This document shows, piece by piece, positions 43,925 through 52,500 of a stretch of DNA of 64,000 nt. The notes under the pieces were generated by a model. It saw nothing but the letters and a program-made list of their open reading frames with translations. It was not told the DNA's origin and searched no databases. The translations under genes and the position numbers were made by a program. Source of the DNA: Nocardioides sp. ChNu-153 (lineage in GTDB: Bacteria > Actinomycetota > Actinomycetes > Propionibacteriales > Nocardioidaceae); NCBI RefSeq assembly GCF_030466625.1, contig NZ_JADEVT010000010.1:1-64000 (forward strand), written 5' to 3'. Numbering within the stretch: position 1 is the first letter of the stretch; the number at the start of each line of letters is the position of its first letter.

Positions 43925-44371
43925 ATGTCCTCCTCCGGTGTTCCCGGTCTCCCCGGCCCCTCCGTGTCGCCACTGGACCGAGCGATCGACTACTACGACG
44001 ACCGGGTGGGTCTCAGGGAGTCCCTCGAGGACGATGCAGCCCGCCGGCGGTGGGACCTCGGGGCCGTCGCCGTGATCCACGGCCTGATCGGCAACGGCGG
44101 CCTCGTGGGCGCGATCGAGAACTGCGTCGAGACCGATGTCGAGTACGTGACCGACGGCATCGTCGCGCTCCGGTCGCTCGGTCTCGACCAGGTCGCGGAC
44201 CTGGTCGACAGGGCGTTCGTCGAGTACCGACGGATGCGCCCGAACAGTTGCAGCGACGACCTGTCGCCTGCCGACGACGCGCTGTGGGAAGAGCTCGACG
44301 AGGCGTACTGGGCGGTGTCCGACGACGTCGAGCACGCCATCAGCGCCCGGGCGTCGGCCCTGCCCGACTGA
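43925..44371 (+). CDS. DMP19/DUF4375-like protein
   Basis: A 148-residue soluble alpha-helical protein. VIHGLIGNGGLVGAIENCVE resembles the DMP19/DUF4375 signature (N-G-G-F-x-Q-f-x-N), and later VTDGIVALRSLGLDQVADLVDRAF fits the family. Such proteins are small and of unknown or immunity-like function. TAGGCT ends 6 bases before ATG 43925 (leaderless). It stands between the kinase and the convergent cyclo-ligase gene. Confidence 0.65.
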   Translation: MSSSGVPGLPGPSVSPLDRAIDYYDDRVGLRESLEDDAARRRWDLGAVAVIHGLIGNGGLVGAIENCVETDVEYVTDGIVALRSLGLDQVADLVDRAFVEYRRMRPNSCSDDLSPADDALWEELDEAYWAVSDDVEHAISARASALPD

Positions 44372-44393
44372 CGCGCGGCCCGGGACAGGGCCC

Positions 44394-44996
44394 TCAGCCC
44401 GTGATCGCCCCGTCGACGGGCACGTCGTGGGGCTCGGTCGGCACGTCGATGCCGACCTCGTCGGGGTGCAGCAGCACGTACGTCGGCACGGGGGAGCGGA
44501 GCGCGGCGAGCGCCCGGTCGTAGGCGCCGCCGCCGCGGCCCAGGCGCGCGCCGTCCGCGGAGCAGGCGAGACCGGGCAGCAGTACGACGTCGGCGTCCCC
44601 GAGCGCGTCGACCGCGTCGGCCGTCCCGGCAGCGCCCTCTGGAGCCCGCGGCTCGAGGAGGCCGCGCGAGGACGTGACGAGGGCGTCGCGCCCGTCGTAC
44701 CGGCCCCAGTCCAGCGACCAGTCGGGCCGCAGCACCGGCAGCAGCACCCGCACGCCGCCCGCGCGCAGCGCGTCGAGGAGCGGGAGGGTCGCGGGCTCCG
44801 TGCCCACCCCGACGTACGCCGCCACGCACCGCGCGCCGGCGACCACCGGGTGGGCGAGGGCCGCCGTGGCGAGGCGCTCGCCGTACGCCGCCACCTCGGC
44901 CGGCGTGCGCGCGGCGCGGCGCGCGAGGATCTCGGCGCGGAGCGCACGTTTCGCCCGCCCGGGATGTTCTTCTGCCGGAGGTTGTGTGGCGGCCAC
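44394..44996 (-). CDS. 5-formyltetrahydrofolate cyclo-ligase
   Basis: A 200-residue ATP-dependent enzyme converting 5-formyl-THF to 5,10-methenyl-THF. The C-terminal signature LGRGGGAYDRAL is the conserved ATP/substrate loop, and VLLPVLRPDWSLDWGRYDG is also typical. The start codon is GTG 44996, with TAGGCT exactly 6 bases upstream on the minus strand. The gene faces the UGPase gene, an order also seen in mycobacteria (Rv0992c next to galU Rv0993). Confidence 0.92.
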   Translation of the reverse strand: MAATQPPAEEHPGRAKRALRAEILARRAARTPAEVAAYGERLATAALAHPVVAGARCVAAYVGVGTEPATLPLLDALRAGGVRVLLPVLRPDWSLDWGRYDGRDALVTSSRGLLEPRAPEGAAGTADAVDALGDADVVLLPGLACSADGARLGRGGGAYDRALAALRSPVPTYVLLHPDEVGIDVPTEPHDVPVDGAITG

Positions 44997-45002
44997 CGGT
45001 TG

Positions 45003-45012
45003 AGCCTACGAT
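45003..45012. promoter_or_regulatory. overlapping divergent -10 boxes (cyclo-ligase / UGPase)
   Basis: TAGGCT on the minus strand (45008 down to 45003) and TACGAT on the plus strand (45007-45012) share the TA step. Each is 6-7 bases from its start codon, as at rmlA/rmlB and 18324. Confidence 0.6.
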
Positions 45013-45019
45013 CGCCGCC

Positions 45020-46399
45020 ATGGGTTCCCCCGGGCTGCACCAGGCGGCCGAGAAGATGCGCGAGGCCGGGATCGACGAGACCGCGGTGGAGGTGTTCGCG
45101 CACTACTACCGGCTCCTCGAGCACGGCGAGACCGGCATGATCGCGGAGGACACCATCGACCCGCTCGACATGCCGTCGCTGGCCGACGTCGAGGTCGACG
45201 AGGCCGCCGCGGCCGACGCGCTGCAGAAGACCGCCGTCATCAAGCTCAACGGCGGGCTCGGCACGTCGATGGGCATGGACCGGGCGAAGTCGCTGCTGTG
45301 CGTGCGGCGCGGGCTGTCGTTCCTCGACATCATCGCCCGCCAGGTGCTGCACCTGCGCGAGCGCTACTCCGCGCCGCTGCCGCTCATCCTCATGAACAGC
45401 TTCCGCACCTCCTCCGACACCCTCGCGGCGCTCGCGCGCTACGAGGACCTGCCGGTGGAGGGCCTGCCGCTGGAGTTCCTGCAGAACAAGGAGCCCAAGC
45501 TGCGGGAGAAGGACCTGACGCCCGTCGAGTTCGCGGCCGACCCCACGCTCGAGTGGTGCCCGCCCGGCCACGGCGACATCTACACGGCGCTGCTCGGCAC
45601 CGGCCTGCTCGACCAGCTGATCGAGGCCGGCTACCGCTACGTGTTCGTGTCGAACTCCGACAACCTCGGCGCCGTGCCCACGCCCGAGGTGGCCGGCTGG
45701 TTCGCGACCTCCGGCGCGCCGTTCGCGATCGAGGCCGTGCGCCGCACGCCGTCGGACCGCAAGGGCGGCCACTTCGCCCGCCGCAAGAGCGACGGCCGCA
45801 TCATCCTGCGCGAGTCGGCGCAGACGCGCGACGAGGACAAGGGCGCCCTCGCCGACCTCGACCGCCACAAGTACACGTCGACCAACAACCTGTGGTTCGA
45901 CCTCGCCGCGATGAAGCAGGCGCTCACCGAGCGCGAGGGCATCCTCGGCCTCCCGCTCATCCGCAACGTCAAGACGGTCGACCCGTCCGACTCCAGCACC
46001 GAGAAGGTCGTGCAGATCGAGACCGCCATGGGCGCGGCCATCGAGGTCTTCGACGGCGCGCAGACCATCGAGGTCGGCCGCGACCGCTTCATCCCGGTCA
46101 AGACGACGAACGACCTGCTGGTGCTGCGCAGCGACATCTACGCCATCGGCCCCGACTTCACGCTCGACCAGGTCGCCGCCGACGTGCCGTTCATCGACCT
46201 CGACGGCGAGCACTACAAGCTGGTCGGCGACTTCGACCGCCGCTTCCCCGAGGGCGCCCCGTCGCTCAAGGAGGCCGCGGCCCTGCGCGTGCGCGGCGAC
46301 TGGACCTTCGGCCGCGACGTGAAGGTGCGGGGCGAGGTCACCCTCGAGGAGGCTCCTTCGGCGCAGCGCCTCGAGCCGGGTACCGTGCTGGGAGGCTGA
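45020..46399 (+). CDS. UTP-glucose-1-phosphate uridylyltransferase (UDPGP type)
   Basis: A 459-residue UDP-glucose pyrophosphorylase of the eukaryote-like UDPGP family (not GalU). KTAVIKLNGGLGTSMGMDRAKSLL is the nucleotide-binding motif, LMNSFRTSSDT and PPGHGDIY are further signatures, with VSNSDNLGA and the lysine region KTTNDLLVLRSD. TACGAT ends 7 bases before ATG 45020 (leaderless). Supplies UDP-glucose to ugd and to glycan and trehalose pathways. Followed by glp/moeA. Confidence 0.94.
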   Translation: MGSPGLHQAAEKMREAGIDETAVEVFAHYYRLLEHGETGMIAEDTIDPLDMPSLADVEVDEAAAADALQKTAVIKLNGGLGTSMGMDRAKSLLCVRRGLSFLDIIARQVLHLRERYSAPLPLILMNSFRTSSDTLAALARYEDLPVEGLPLEFLQNKEPKLREKDLTPVEFAADPTLEWCPPGHGDIYTALLGTGLLDQLIEAGYRYVFVSNSDNLGAVPTPEVAGWFATSGAPFAIEAVRRTPSDRKGGHFARRKSDGRIILRESAQTRDEDKGALADLDRHKYTSTNNLWFDLAAMKQALTEREGILGLPLIRNVKTVDPSDSSTEKVVQIETAMGAAIEVFDGAQTIEVGRDRFIPVKTTNDLLVLRSDIYAIGPDFTLDQVAADVPFIDLDGEHYKLVGDFDRRFPEGAPSLKEAAALRVRGDWTFGRDVKVRGEVTLEEAPSAQRLEPGTVLGG

Positions 46400-46455
46400 G
46401 CCCGCGGCGAGCGCGGCGCGGGCTGCCCGCCGTACCGCCCACCAGTAGGAGCCTG

Positions 46456-47718
46456 ATGCCCGACGCGACCTCCCAGCCGATCGGCGTCCCCGAGTTCTTC
46501 GAGCGGGTCATGGCCGGGGTGCGACCCCTCGAGCCGATGACCCACTCGTTGCAGGAGGCCAGTGGCCTGGCGTGCGCGGAGGACGTCGCCGCCGGGGTGT
46601 CGCTGCCGTCCTTCGACAACGCGGCGATGGACGGCTACGCGGTCGTCGCCGACGACGTCGCCACCGCCAGCGAGCACCAGCCCGTGAGCCTCCCCGTCGT
46701 CGGTGAGATCGGGGCCGGGCAGGCGCACATCATGGCGCTGAGCCCCGGCACCGCGGTCAAGATCATGACCGGGGCGCCGCTGCCCGCCGGCTGCGACGCC
46801 GTCGTCCCCTACGAGTGGACCGACCGGGGCGTCGCCAACGTGACCGTGTACGACGCGCCCCGCCCGCTGCAGCACGTGCGGCACCGCGGCGAGGACGTGC
46901 AGGCCGGCGACGTCGTCGTCTCCGAGGGCACCATCCTCGGCCCGCGCCAGATCGGCCTGCTCGCCGCGATCGGCCGCTCCCACGTGCGCACCCGGCCCCG
47001 CCCGCGCGTCGTCGTCATCTCCACCGGCTCCGAGCTGCGCGCCCCCGGCGACCAGATCGGCCACGACTCGATCTACGACGGCAACTCCTACATGCTGGCC
47101 GCCGCCGTGCGCGAGGCCGGCGCGATCGCCTACCGGGTCGGGATCGTGCCCGACGACCCGGCCACGTTCCTCGAGGCCGTGCACGACCAGCTCGTGCGCG
47201 CCGACCTCGTCATCACCAGCGGCGGCGTCAGCGCCGGCGACTACGACGTCGTCAAGGCCGCGCTCGCCCCGCAGGGCGACATGTGGTTCGGCTCCGTCGC
47301 GATGCAGCCCGGGAAGCCGCAGGGCTTCGGCACCATCGGCGAGGACGCGACGCCGATCGTCACGCTGCCGGGCAACCCCGTGTCGGCGTACGTCTCGTTC
47401 GAGGTGTTCGTGCTGCCCGCGATCCGCAAGCTCATGGGGCTCACGCCGTACGCCCGCCCCCTGCGCCGCGCCCTGCTCACCCACCCGGTGAGCTCGCCCG
47501 AGGGGCGCCGGCAGTTCCTGCGCGGGGAGTACAACGCGCCGTCCGGCGTCGGCGGCAACGCGGCCCGTACGGCGCACGTCACCCCGGTGGGCGGCCCCGG
47601 GTCGCACCTGCTGGGCGACCTGGCCGCGTCGAACGCGCTCATCGTCATCCCCGAGAGCGTCACGCGCGTCGAGGCCGGCCAGCCGGTCCACGTGCTCGCG
47701 CTGGACGAGCAGATCTGA
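46456..47718 (+). CDS. glp: gephyrin-like molybdotransferase (Glp/MoeA)
   Basis: A 420-residue MoeA-fold protein. The N-terminal domain has PSFDNAAMDGYAV (conserved D-x-S-A-M-D-G-Y-A-like), then the MPT-binding domain with VVISTGSELRAPGD and ITSGGVSAGDYDVVK, and VTLPGNPVSAYVSFEVF. MoeA inserts molybdate into molybdopterin; in corynebacteria the gephyrin-like homologue Glp also acts in cell division with its membrane receptor GlpR. A GlpR-type gene lies 2.8 kb downstream, and moaC and mog follow directly, so either or both roles are possible. GTAGGAG precedes ATG 46456. Confidence 0.9.
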   Translation: MPDATSQPIGVPEFFERVMAGVRPLEPMTHSLQEASGLACAEDVAAGVSLPSFDNAAMDGYAVVADDVATASEHQPVSLPVVGEIGAGQAHIMALSPGTAVKIMTGAPLPAGCDAVVPYEWTDRGVANVTVYDAPRPLQHVRHRGEDVQAGDVVVSEGTILGPRQIGLLAAIGRSHVRTRPRPRVVVISTGSELRAPGDQIGHDSIYDGNSYMLAAAVREAGAIAYRVGIVPDDPATFLEAVHDQLVRADLVITSGGVSAGDYDVVKAALAPQGDMWFGSVAMQPGKPQGFGTIGEDATPIVTLPGNPVSAYVSFEVFVLPAIRKLMGLTPYARPLRRALLTHPVSSPEGRRQFLRGEYNAPSGVGGNAARTAHVTPVGGPGSHLLGDLAASNALIVIPESVTRVEAGQPVHVLALDEQI

Positions 47719-48212
47719 TGGGCACCCCGCAGGAAACCGGGACCGCCGCTCGCCTCACCCACGTCGACGAGCGCGGCGCCGCCCGCATGGTCGACGTCTC
47801 GGAGAAGGCGGTCACGGCGCGCACCGCGACGGCGTCGGGCCGGGTGCTCGTCTCCGCCGAGGTCGTCGCGCTGCTCCGCGGCGAGGGCGTCCCGAAGGGC
47901 GACGCGCTCGCCGTCGCCCGCATCGCCGGGATCATGGGCGCCAAGCAGACGCCTGCGCTCGTGCCGCTGTGCCACCCGCTCGCCGTCTCGGGCGTCGAGG
48001 TCGACCTCGAGGTCGCCGACGACGCCGTCGAGATCAGCGCGACGGTCCGCACCACCGACCGCACGGGCGTCGAGATGGAGGCGCTCACCGCCGTCTCCGT
48101 CGCCGCCCTCACCGTGATCGACATGGTGAAGGCGGTCGACAAGCGGGCCGTCATCACCGACGTGCGGGTCGAGGCCAAGTCCGGCGGCCGCTCGGGGGAG
48201 TGGACGCGATGA
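47718..48212 (+). CDS. moaC: cyclic pyranopterin monophosphate synthase
   Basis: A 164-residue MoaC, which acts with MoaA in the first step of molybdenum-cofactor synthesis. [41 protein letters not shown] and TGVEMEALTAVSVAALTVIDMVKAVDK carry the conserved active-site His, Glu and Lys residues. ATG 47718 overlaps the glp stop (TGATG), and the stop overlaps mog (ATGA). Confidence 0.96.
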   Translation: MGTPQETGTAARLTHVDERGAARMVDVSEKAVTARTATASGRVLVSAEVVALLRGEGVPKGDALAVARIAGIMGAKQTPALVPLCHPLAVSGVEVDLEVADDAVEISATVRTTDRTGVEMEALTAVSVAALTVIDMVKAVDKRAVITDVRVEAKSGGRSGEWTR

Positions 48213-48748
48213 GCGAGGCCACCGACACCCCCGTCACCCCGCCCGCCCGCCCGGGCCTGCCCGCCGCCGTCGTCGTCGCCTCGAACCGCGCCTCCGCGGG
48301 TGTGTACGACGACACGACCGGCCCCCTCATCGTCTCCGCGCTGCGCGCCTGGGGCTTCACGTGCGACGACGCGGCCGTCGTGCCCGACGGCGAGCCCGTG
48401 GCGGACGCGATCCGCGCGGCGCTCGCCGCCGGCGCCCGCGTCGTGCTGACCACCGGCGGCACGGGCCTCACCCCGACCGACCGCACGCCGGAGGTCACCC
48501 GGCCGCTGCTCGACCGCGAGGTGCCCGGCATCGCCGAGGCGATCCGCGCCGCGGGCGTCGCCAAGGGCGTGCCGACCGCCGTGCTGTCGCGGGGGCTCGC
48601 CGGCGTCGCCGGCTCGTGCCTCGTCGTCAACCTGCCCGGGTCGCGCGGCGGTGTGAAGGACGCCCTGGCCGTGCTCGCCGACGTCGTGCCGCACGCCGTC
48701 GACCAGGTCACCGGGGGCGACCACCCCCGGCCGACGGCGAGCGCCTGA
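48209..48748 (+). CDS. mog: molybdopterin adenylyltransferase-like protein (Mog/MoaB)
   Basis: A 179-residue MPT-binding domain protein. VVVASNRASAGVYDDTTGPLIV is the N-terminal strand, and VVLTTGGTGLTPTDRTPEVT the active-site loop (T-T-G-G-T-G). LPGSRGGVKDALAVL is a family end. It should adenylylate molybdopterin before metal insertion by MoeA. ATG 48209 overlaps the moaC stop. Confidence 0.94.
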   Translation: MSEATDTPVTPPARPGLPAAVVVASNRASAGVYDDTTGPLIVSALRAWGFTCDDAAVVPDGEPVADAIRAALAAGARVVLTTGGTGLTPTDRTPEVTRPLLDREVPGIAEAIRAAGVAKGVPTAVLSRGLAGVAGSCLVVNLPGSRGGVKDALAVLADVVPHAVDQVTGGDHPRPTASA

Positions 48749-48756
48749 GGACCGTC

Positions 48757-49368
48757 GTGCGCTGGACCCACGCGGCGGCCTGGCCGGCGCGGATCACCGA
48801 CCCGGACCCCGCCACCGGCCTCGTCCTGCGCTCCCTGCGGATGGGGGACGCCTCGGCGTGGCAGGAGGTGCGCGCCCGCAACCGGGCGTGGCTCGGCCGC
48901 TGGGACGCCACCGCCCCGCCCGGCTCGGAGTCCGAGCAGCCGACGACGCTGCGCCGCAGCCTCCGGTCGCTGCTGCGGATGGCCGACGCGGGACAGGCGC
49001 TGCCGCTCGTCATCGAGGTCGACGGCGCCTTCGCCGGCCAGGTGACGGTCAACAGCGTCGTGCGCGGCTCGGCGCAGTCCGCGTCGATCGGCTACTGGAT
49101 CGACCAGCGGTACGCCGGCCGCGGCCTCGTGCCCCGCGCCGTCGCCCTGGCCGTCGACCACTGCTTCGGGCCCGGGCGGCTGCACCGCATCGAGATCGCC
49201 GTCCGCCCCGAGAACACGAACTCCCTGCGCGTGGTGGAGAAGCTCGGCCTCGCCGAGTTCGGCTACGCCCCGCGCTACCTCCACATCGACGGCGCCTGGT
49301 GCGACCACCGGCTCTACGCCGTCACCGCCGAGGAGTGCCCCGGCGGCCTGCGCGCCCGCCTGGGCTAG
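48757..49368 (+). CDS. GNAT N-acetyltransferase (RimJ/RimL-like)
   Basis: A 203-residue acetyltransferase of the ribosomal-protein-alanine acetyltransferase type. LVLRSLRMGDASAWQEVRARNRAWLGRWD opens the domain, with the acetyl-CoA loop in IDQRYAGRGLVPRAVALAVDHCF and HRIEIAVRPENTNSLRVVEKLGL. Mycobacteria have RimJ (Rv0995) right after moeA. GTG 48757 follows GAGGA. Substrate unknown. Confidence 0.9.
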   Translation: MRWTHAAAWPARITDPDPATGLVLRSLRMGDASAWQEVRARNRAWLGRWDATAPPGSESEQPTTLRRSLRSLLRMADAGQALPLVIEVDGAFAGQVTVNSVVRGSAQSASIGYWIDQRYAGRGLVPRAVALAVDHCFGPGRLHRIEIAVRPENTNSLRVVEKLGLAEFGYAPRYLHIDGAWCDHRLYAVTAEECPGGLRARLG

Positions 49369-49521
49369 GCCGCGCCGGACCCGGCGGCGGGTGTGGCCGA
49401 CTTCTCGACGCGCCACGCCGTTGGGATTCGACTCCGGGCGCCTCGCTGAGGCACCGTTCTCCCCGGCGCGGACGCAGCAGTCCCGCCGTACGCAGGCAGG
49501 CACGAGCAGTCGTCGACGGGG

Positions 49522-50445
49522 GTGGACGTGGCACACGGCGCGAAGCGCTGGGCGATCGCCGTCGCGGGCACGCTCGTGGTCGTCGGGATCCCGTTCGGGG
49601 CCGCGGCCGTCGAGCGGATCAGCGAGCAGGGCGCCGCCACCGAGGCGGCCGCCGCCGAGGGTGCGGACGTCGCCGGCGGCACCGGCGAGACCGCCGCGCC
49701 GAGCCCGACGACCGACGCGTTCGAGCCCCTCGACCCCCAGGCGTCGGCGTCGGCCGAGCTGCCCGTCGAGCCCGTCGAGACGCCCACCCGCATCATGCTG
49801 CTCGGCGACTCCGTCACCCAGGGCGCGGGCGGCGACTGGACGTGGCGCTACCGCCTCGCCCGCACCCTCGACCGCGCCGGCACCGCCTACGACTTCGTGG
49901 GCCCCCGCCAGGTGCTGTACGACGCGCTGACGCAGGACTCGACGTCGACGGCCTACCTCGACCCGGCCTTCGACCAGGACCACGTCGCGCGCTGGGGCAT
50001 GACGCTGGCCGAGCAGGACTTCCCCGTCACGACGCTCGTCACCGACCTGCGCCCCGACGTGCTCGTCGAGATGCTGGGCGTCAACGACCTCAACCACCGC
50101 GGCGACGACCCGGCCGTCGTCACGCAGCGGGTGCGGCAGCTCGTCGCCGACGCCCGCGCGGTGTCGCCGACGGTCGACGTCGTGCTCGTCGAGCTGCCGC
50201 AGACCTGGGTGGAGGGCGTCGACGAGTTCAACGCGTTCATCCGGCAGATGGCCCTCGAGCTCGACACCCCCGAGGCCCGCGTCGTGTCGGCCTCCACCGC
50301 CGGCGCCACGATCGCGCACACCCGCGACGGCATGCACCCGAACGCGGACGGCGAGGTGCTCATCGCCGACGGCGTCGCCCGGGCGCTGCAGCGCATCGGC
50401 GTGCCCACGCAGCGGCGCTCGCCGAGCGCTTCGCTGCGCTACTGA
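49522..50445 (+). CDS. membrane-anchored SGNH/GDSL hydrolase
   Basis: A 307-residue protein with an N-terminal membrane or signal segment (AIAVAGTLVVVGIPFGAAAV), an Ala/Glu/Pro-rich stalk to about residue 85, and an SGNH domain: LLGDSVTQG, EMLGVNDLNH and DGMHPNADGE supply Ser, Asn, Asp and His. The outside location suggests deacylation of a wall glycan or lipid. GTG 49522 (or 49528) is the start. The 152 bases before it hold no other gene. Confidence 0.83.
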   Translation: MDVAHGAKRWAIAVAGTLVVVGIPFGAAAVERISEQGAATEAAAAEGADVAGGTGETAAPSPTTDAFEPLDPQASASAELPVEPVETPTRIMLLGDSVTQGAGGDWTWRYRLARTLDRAGTAYDFVGPRQVLYDALTQDSTSTAYLDPAFDQDHVARWGMTLAEQDFPVTTLVTDLRPDVLVEMLGVNDLNHRGDDPAVVTQRVRQLVADARAVSPTVDVVLVELPQTWVEGVDEFNAFIRQMALELDTPEARVVSASTAGATIAHTRDGMHPNADGEVLIADGVARALQRIGVPTQRRSPSASLRY

Positions 50446-50525
50446 CCCCACCCGTCCCACAAGTCACCGCCCGACACACCCCGCACGTCCCGGGTGTGCC
50501 GCGTCGGCGCTCCTAGGCTCGGCCC

Positions 50526-51377
50526 GTGGATCTGAGCGGTGTCATCTTCGTGGCCGTGGCCGTCGCGTGGGCGGCGTACCTCATCCCCCAGGCGCTCAAG
50601 CACCACGACGAGGCGGTGGAGAGCCGGTCGGTCGAGCGGTTCTCCGCGACCCTGCGCGTGCTCGCCCGCCGAGGCGCCGTCGAGGCGCCCCCCGTGACCG
50701 CCGTGCCCGTAGCTGCGCCCACCCCTGCGCAGCTCCGGGCCCGACGGGCGGCCGCGCGCCGCGCGATGCAGCGGCGTCGTCGCGTGCTCGGCGTGCTGGT
50801 CGGCCTGCTCGTCATCGGTGTGCTGCTCGCCGCGTTCGGCGTCGTGGCCTGGGGCTACGTCTCCGCGCCCGTCGCGCTCCTCGTCGCCTGGCTCGTCACC
50901 TGCCGGGTGATGGTCAAGGGCGAGCGCGCCGCGTTCGACCACGCCCGCCGCCCGGCGCCCGAGCCGGCGCAGCGCGGCCCCGTCGTCCTCGACGCCGCGA
51001 GCCGCGAGGAGGACCTGGTCGCCCAGCTCGAGGAGTACGACGACGGCGAGGTCGCCGAGCTGCTCGACGCCAGCGCCGACACCCAGCTCATCTCCGCCGT
51101 CTCCCGCGAGCTCGGCGACGAGCCGGCCGCGGTGCAGGACGACCGCGACCCCGCGACGCTGTGGACCCCGGTCGCCGCGCCGCTCCCGACGTACGTCGGC
51201 AAGGACCACGCCGCGGCCCGCGAGCTGCCCGCGTTCGACCTCGACGACAGCGGCATCTTCTCCTCAGGCCACGACCGCGCCGACTCGGAGCTGGTCCGCC
51301 GTACCGCCGTGGAGGCCGACGAGCAGCGGGCCGCCGACGCCGCCCGGGCGGCCGAGCGCCGCGTCGTCGGGCACTGA
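50526..51377 (+). CDS. glpR: GlpR/SepX-type divisome membrane protein
   Basis: A 283-residue protein matching the layout of Corynebacterium GlpR and Streptomyces SepX: an N-terminal helix (VIFVAVAVAWAAYLIPQALKHHDE), a basic linker, two more helices around residues 95-140 and a long acidic C-terminal cytoplasmic tail. Homologues recruit the gephyrin-like Glp to the divisome. The glp-like gene lies upstream in the same block, which supports this. TAGGCT ends 6 bases before GTG 50526 (leaderless). No strong motif exists to prove it by eye. Confidence 0.75.
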   Translation: MDLSGVIFVAVAVAWAAYLIPQALKHHDEAVESRSVERFSATLRVLARRGAVEAPPVTAVPVAAPTPAQLRARRAAARRAMQRRRRVLGVLVGLLVIGVLLAAFGVVAWGYVSAPVALLVAWLVTCRVMVKGERAAFDHARRPAPEPAQRGPVVLDAASREEDLVAQLEEYDDGEVAELLDASADTQLISAVSRELGDEPAAVQDDRDPATLWTPVAAPLPTYVGKDHAAARELPAFDLDDSGIFSSGHDRADSELVRRTAVEADEQRAADAARAAERRVVGH

Positions 51378-51436
51378 CGAACGGGCTCCCGGGGCGATTC
51401 GGTGCCCCCCGCGCGGGGGTGCTAACGTTCCCTCTC

Positions 51437-51454
51437 GCGTCACGCGAGTGACGC
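51437..51454 (+). repeat. 7-bp hairpin just before tRNA-Ala
   Basis: GCGTCAC and GTGACGC flank GCGA, ending 3 bases before the tRNA. It may be part of the tRNA precursor; TAACGT upstream (about 51423) is a possible -10. Confidence 0.4.
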
Positions 51455-51457
51455 ACT

Positions 51458-51533
<76 letters not shown>

Positions 51534-51534
51534 C

Positions 51535-51570
51535 CACGAGAAGGCCGTCCCTCCCGGGGCGGCCTTCGTG
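51535..51570 (+). terminator. terminator after tRNA-Ala
   Basis: CACGAGAAGGCCGTCCC pairs with GGGGCGGCCTTCGTG (one mismatch, small bulge), directly after the tRNA CCA. Confidence 0.65.
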
Positions 51571-51626
51571 CATTCCGGGCGCGTCCCCGGCCGTCCCTCC
51601 CGGCTGCGCGTGGCTACGGTGGCCCG

Positions 51627-52484
51627 GTGGCCAACGAGCTGATGCGGGAGACCTGGACCGGCAACGCCGACGGGTGGGTCGAGAACGAGGCGACGTACGA
51701 CGCGATCTTCGCGCCCGTCACCGCCGCCCTGCTCGCGGCCGGCGCGCCGGCGCCGGGCGAGCGCGTGCTCGACGTCGGGTGCGGGAGCGGGACCCTGCTC
51801 GCCGCCGTCGCCGATCGCGGCGCCGAGCCCGTCGGTGTCGACATATCGCCCGGGATGGTCGCGGCGGCCGCCGCGCGCGTGCCCGAGGCGGTCGTGCGCA
51901 CCGCCGACGCGCAGGAGGCCGACCTGGCGGCCCTCGCCCCCGGGCACCCGTTCGACCTCGTCGTCTCGCGCTTCGGCGTCATGTTCTTCGCCGACCCGGT
52001 GGCGGCCTTCGCCAACGTGCGTGCCGCCTGCGCGCCGGGCGCCCGCCTCGCCGTCGCCTGCTGGCGCACGCCGGGGGAGAACCCGATCTTCACCCTGGGT
52101 ACGTCGGTGCTCGTCGCCGCCATCGAGGCCCACCACGGCCCCCGGCCCGTCCGGGCCCCCGACGCGCCCGGCCCGGTCGCCCTGGCCGATCCGGAGCGCG
52201 TCCGCACCCTGCTCGGTGACGCCGGGTGGAGGGACGTCGACCTGCGACCGCTCGACTACACCCACGCCCACGGGTACGACGGCAGCGACGGCGTCGAGAG
52301 CCGGCTGGCCGCCGTCCTGGGCACCACGACCGGGCGCGAGGCCCACGACGTGCTCGTGCCGGTGCTCGGCGAGGACGGCTGGGCGGCGCTGCTCGACGAC
52401 GTGCGCGCCGAGCTGCGGGCCCATCTCGTCGACGGAGCCGTGCGCTACCCGGGCGCCGTGTGGATCGTGACCGCCCGGGCGTGA
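51627..52484 (+). CDS. class I SAM-dependent methyltransferase
   Basis: A 285-residue methyltransferase. VLDVGCGSGTLLAAVADRG is motif I for SAM binding, VGVDISPGMVAAAAARVPEA follows as motif II region, and FDLVVSRFGVMFFADPVAAFANVRAACAPG covers the remaining core. The C-terminal third is variable, so the substrate is unknown. TACGGT ends 6 bases before GTG 51627 (leaderless). Confidence 0.88.
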   Translation: MANELMRETWTGNADGWVENEATYDAIFAPVTAALLAAGAPAPGERVLDVGCGSGTLLAAVADRGAEPVGVDISPGMVAAAAARVPEAVVRTADAQEADLAALAPGHPFDLVVSRFGVMFFADPVAAFANVRAACAPGARLAVACWRTPGENPIFTLGTSVLVAAIEAHHGPRPVRAPDAPGPVALADPERVRTLLGDAGWRDVDLRPLDYTHAHGYDGSDGVESRLAAVLGTTTGREAHDVLVPVLGEDGWAALLDDVRAELRAHLVDGAVRYPGAVWIVTARA

Positions 52485-52500
52485 CGCCGCGGGCCGGGGG

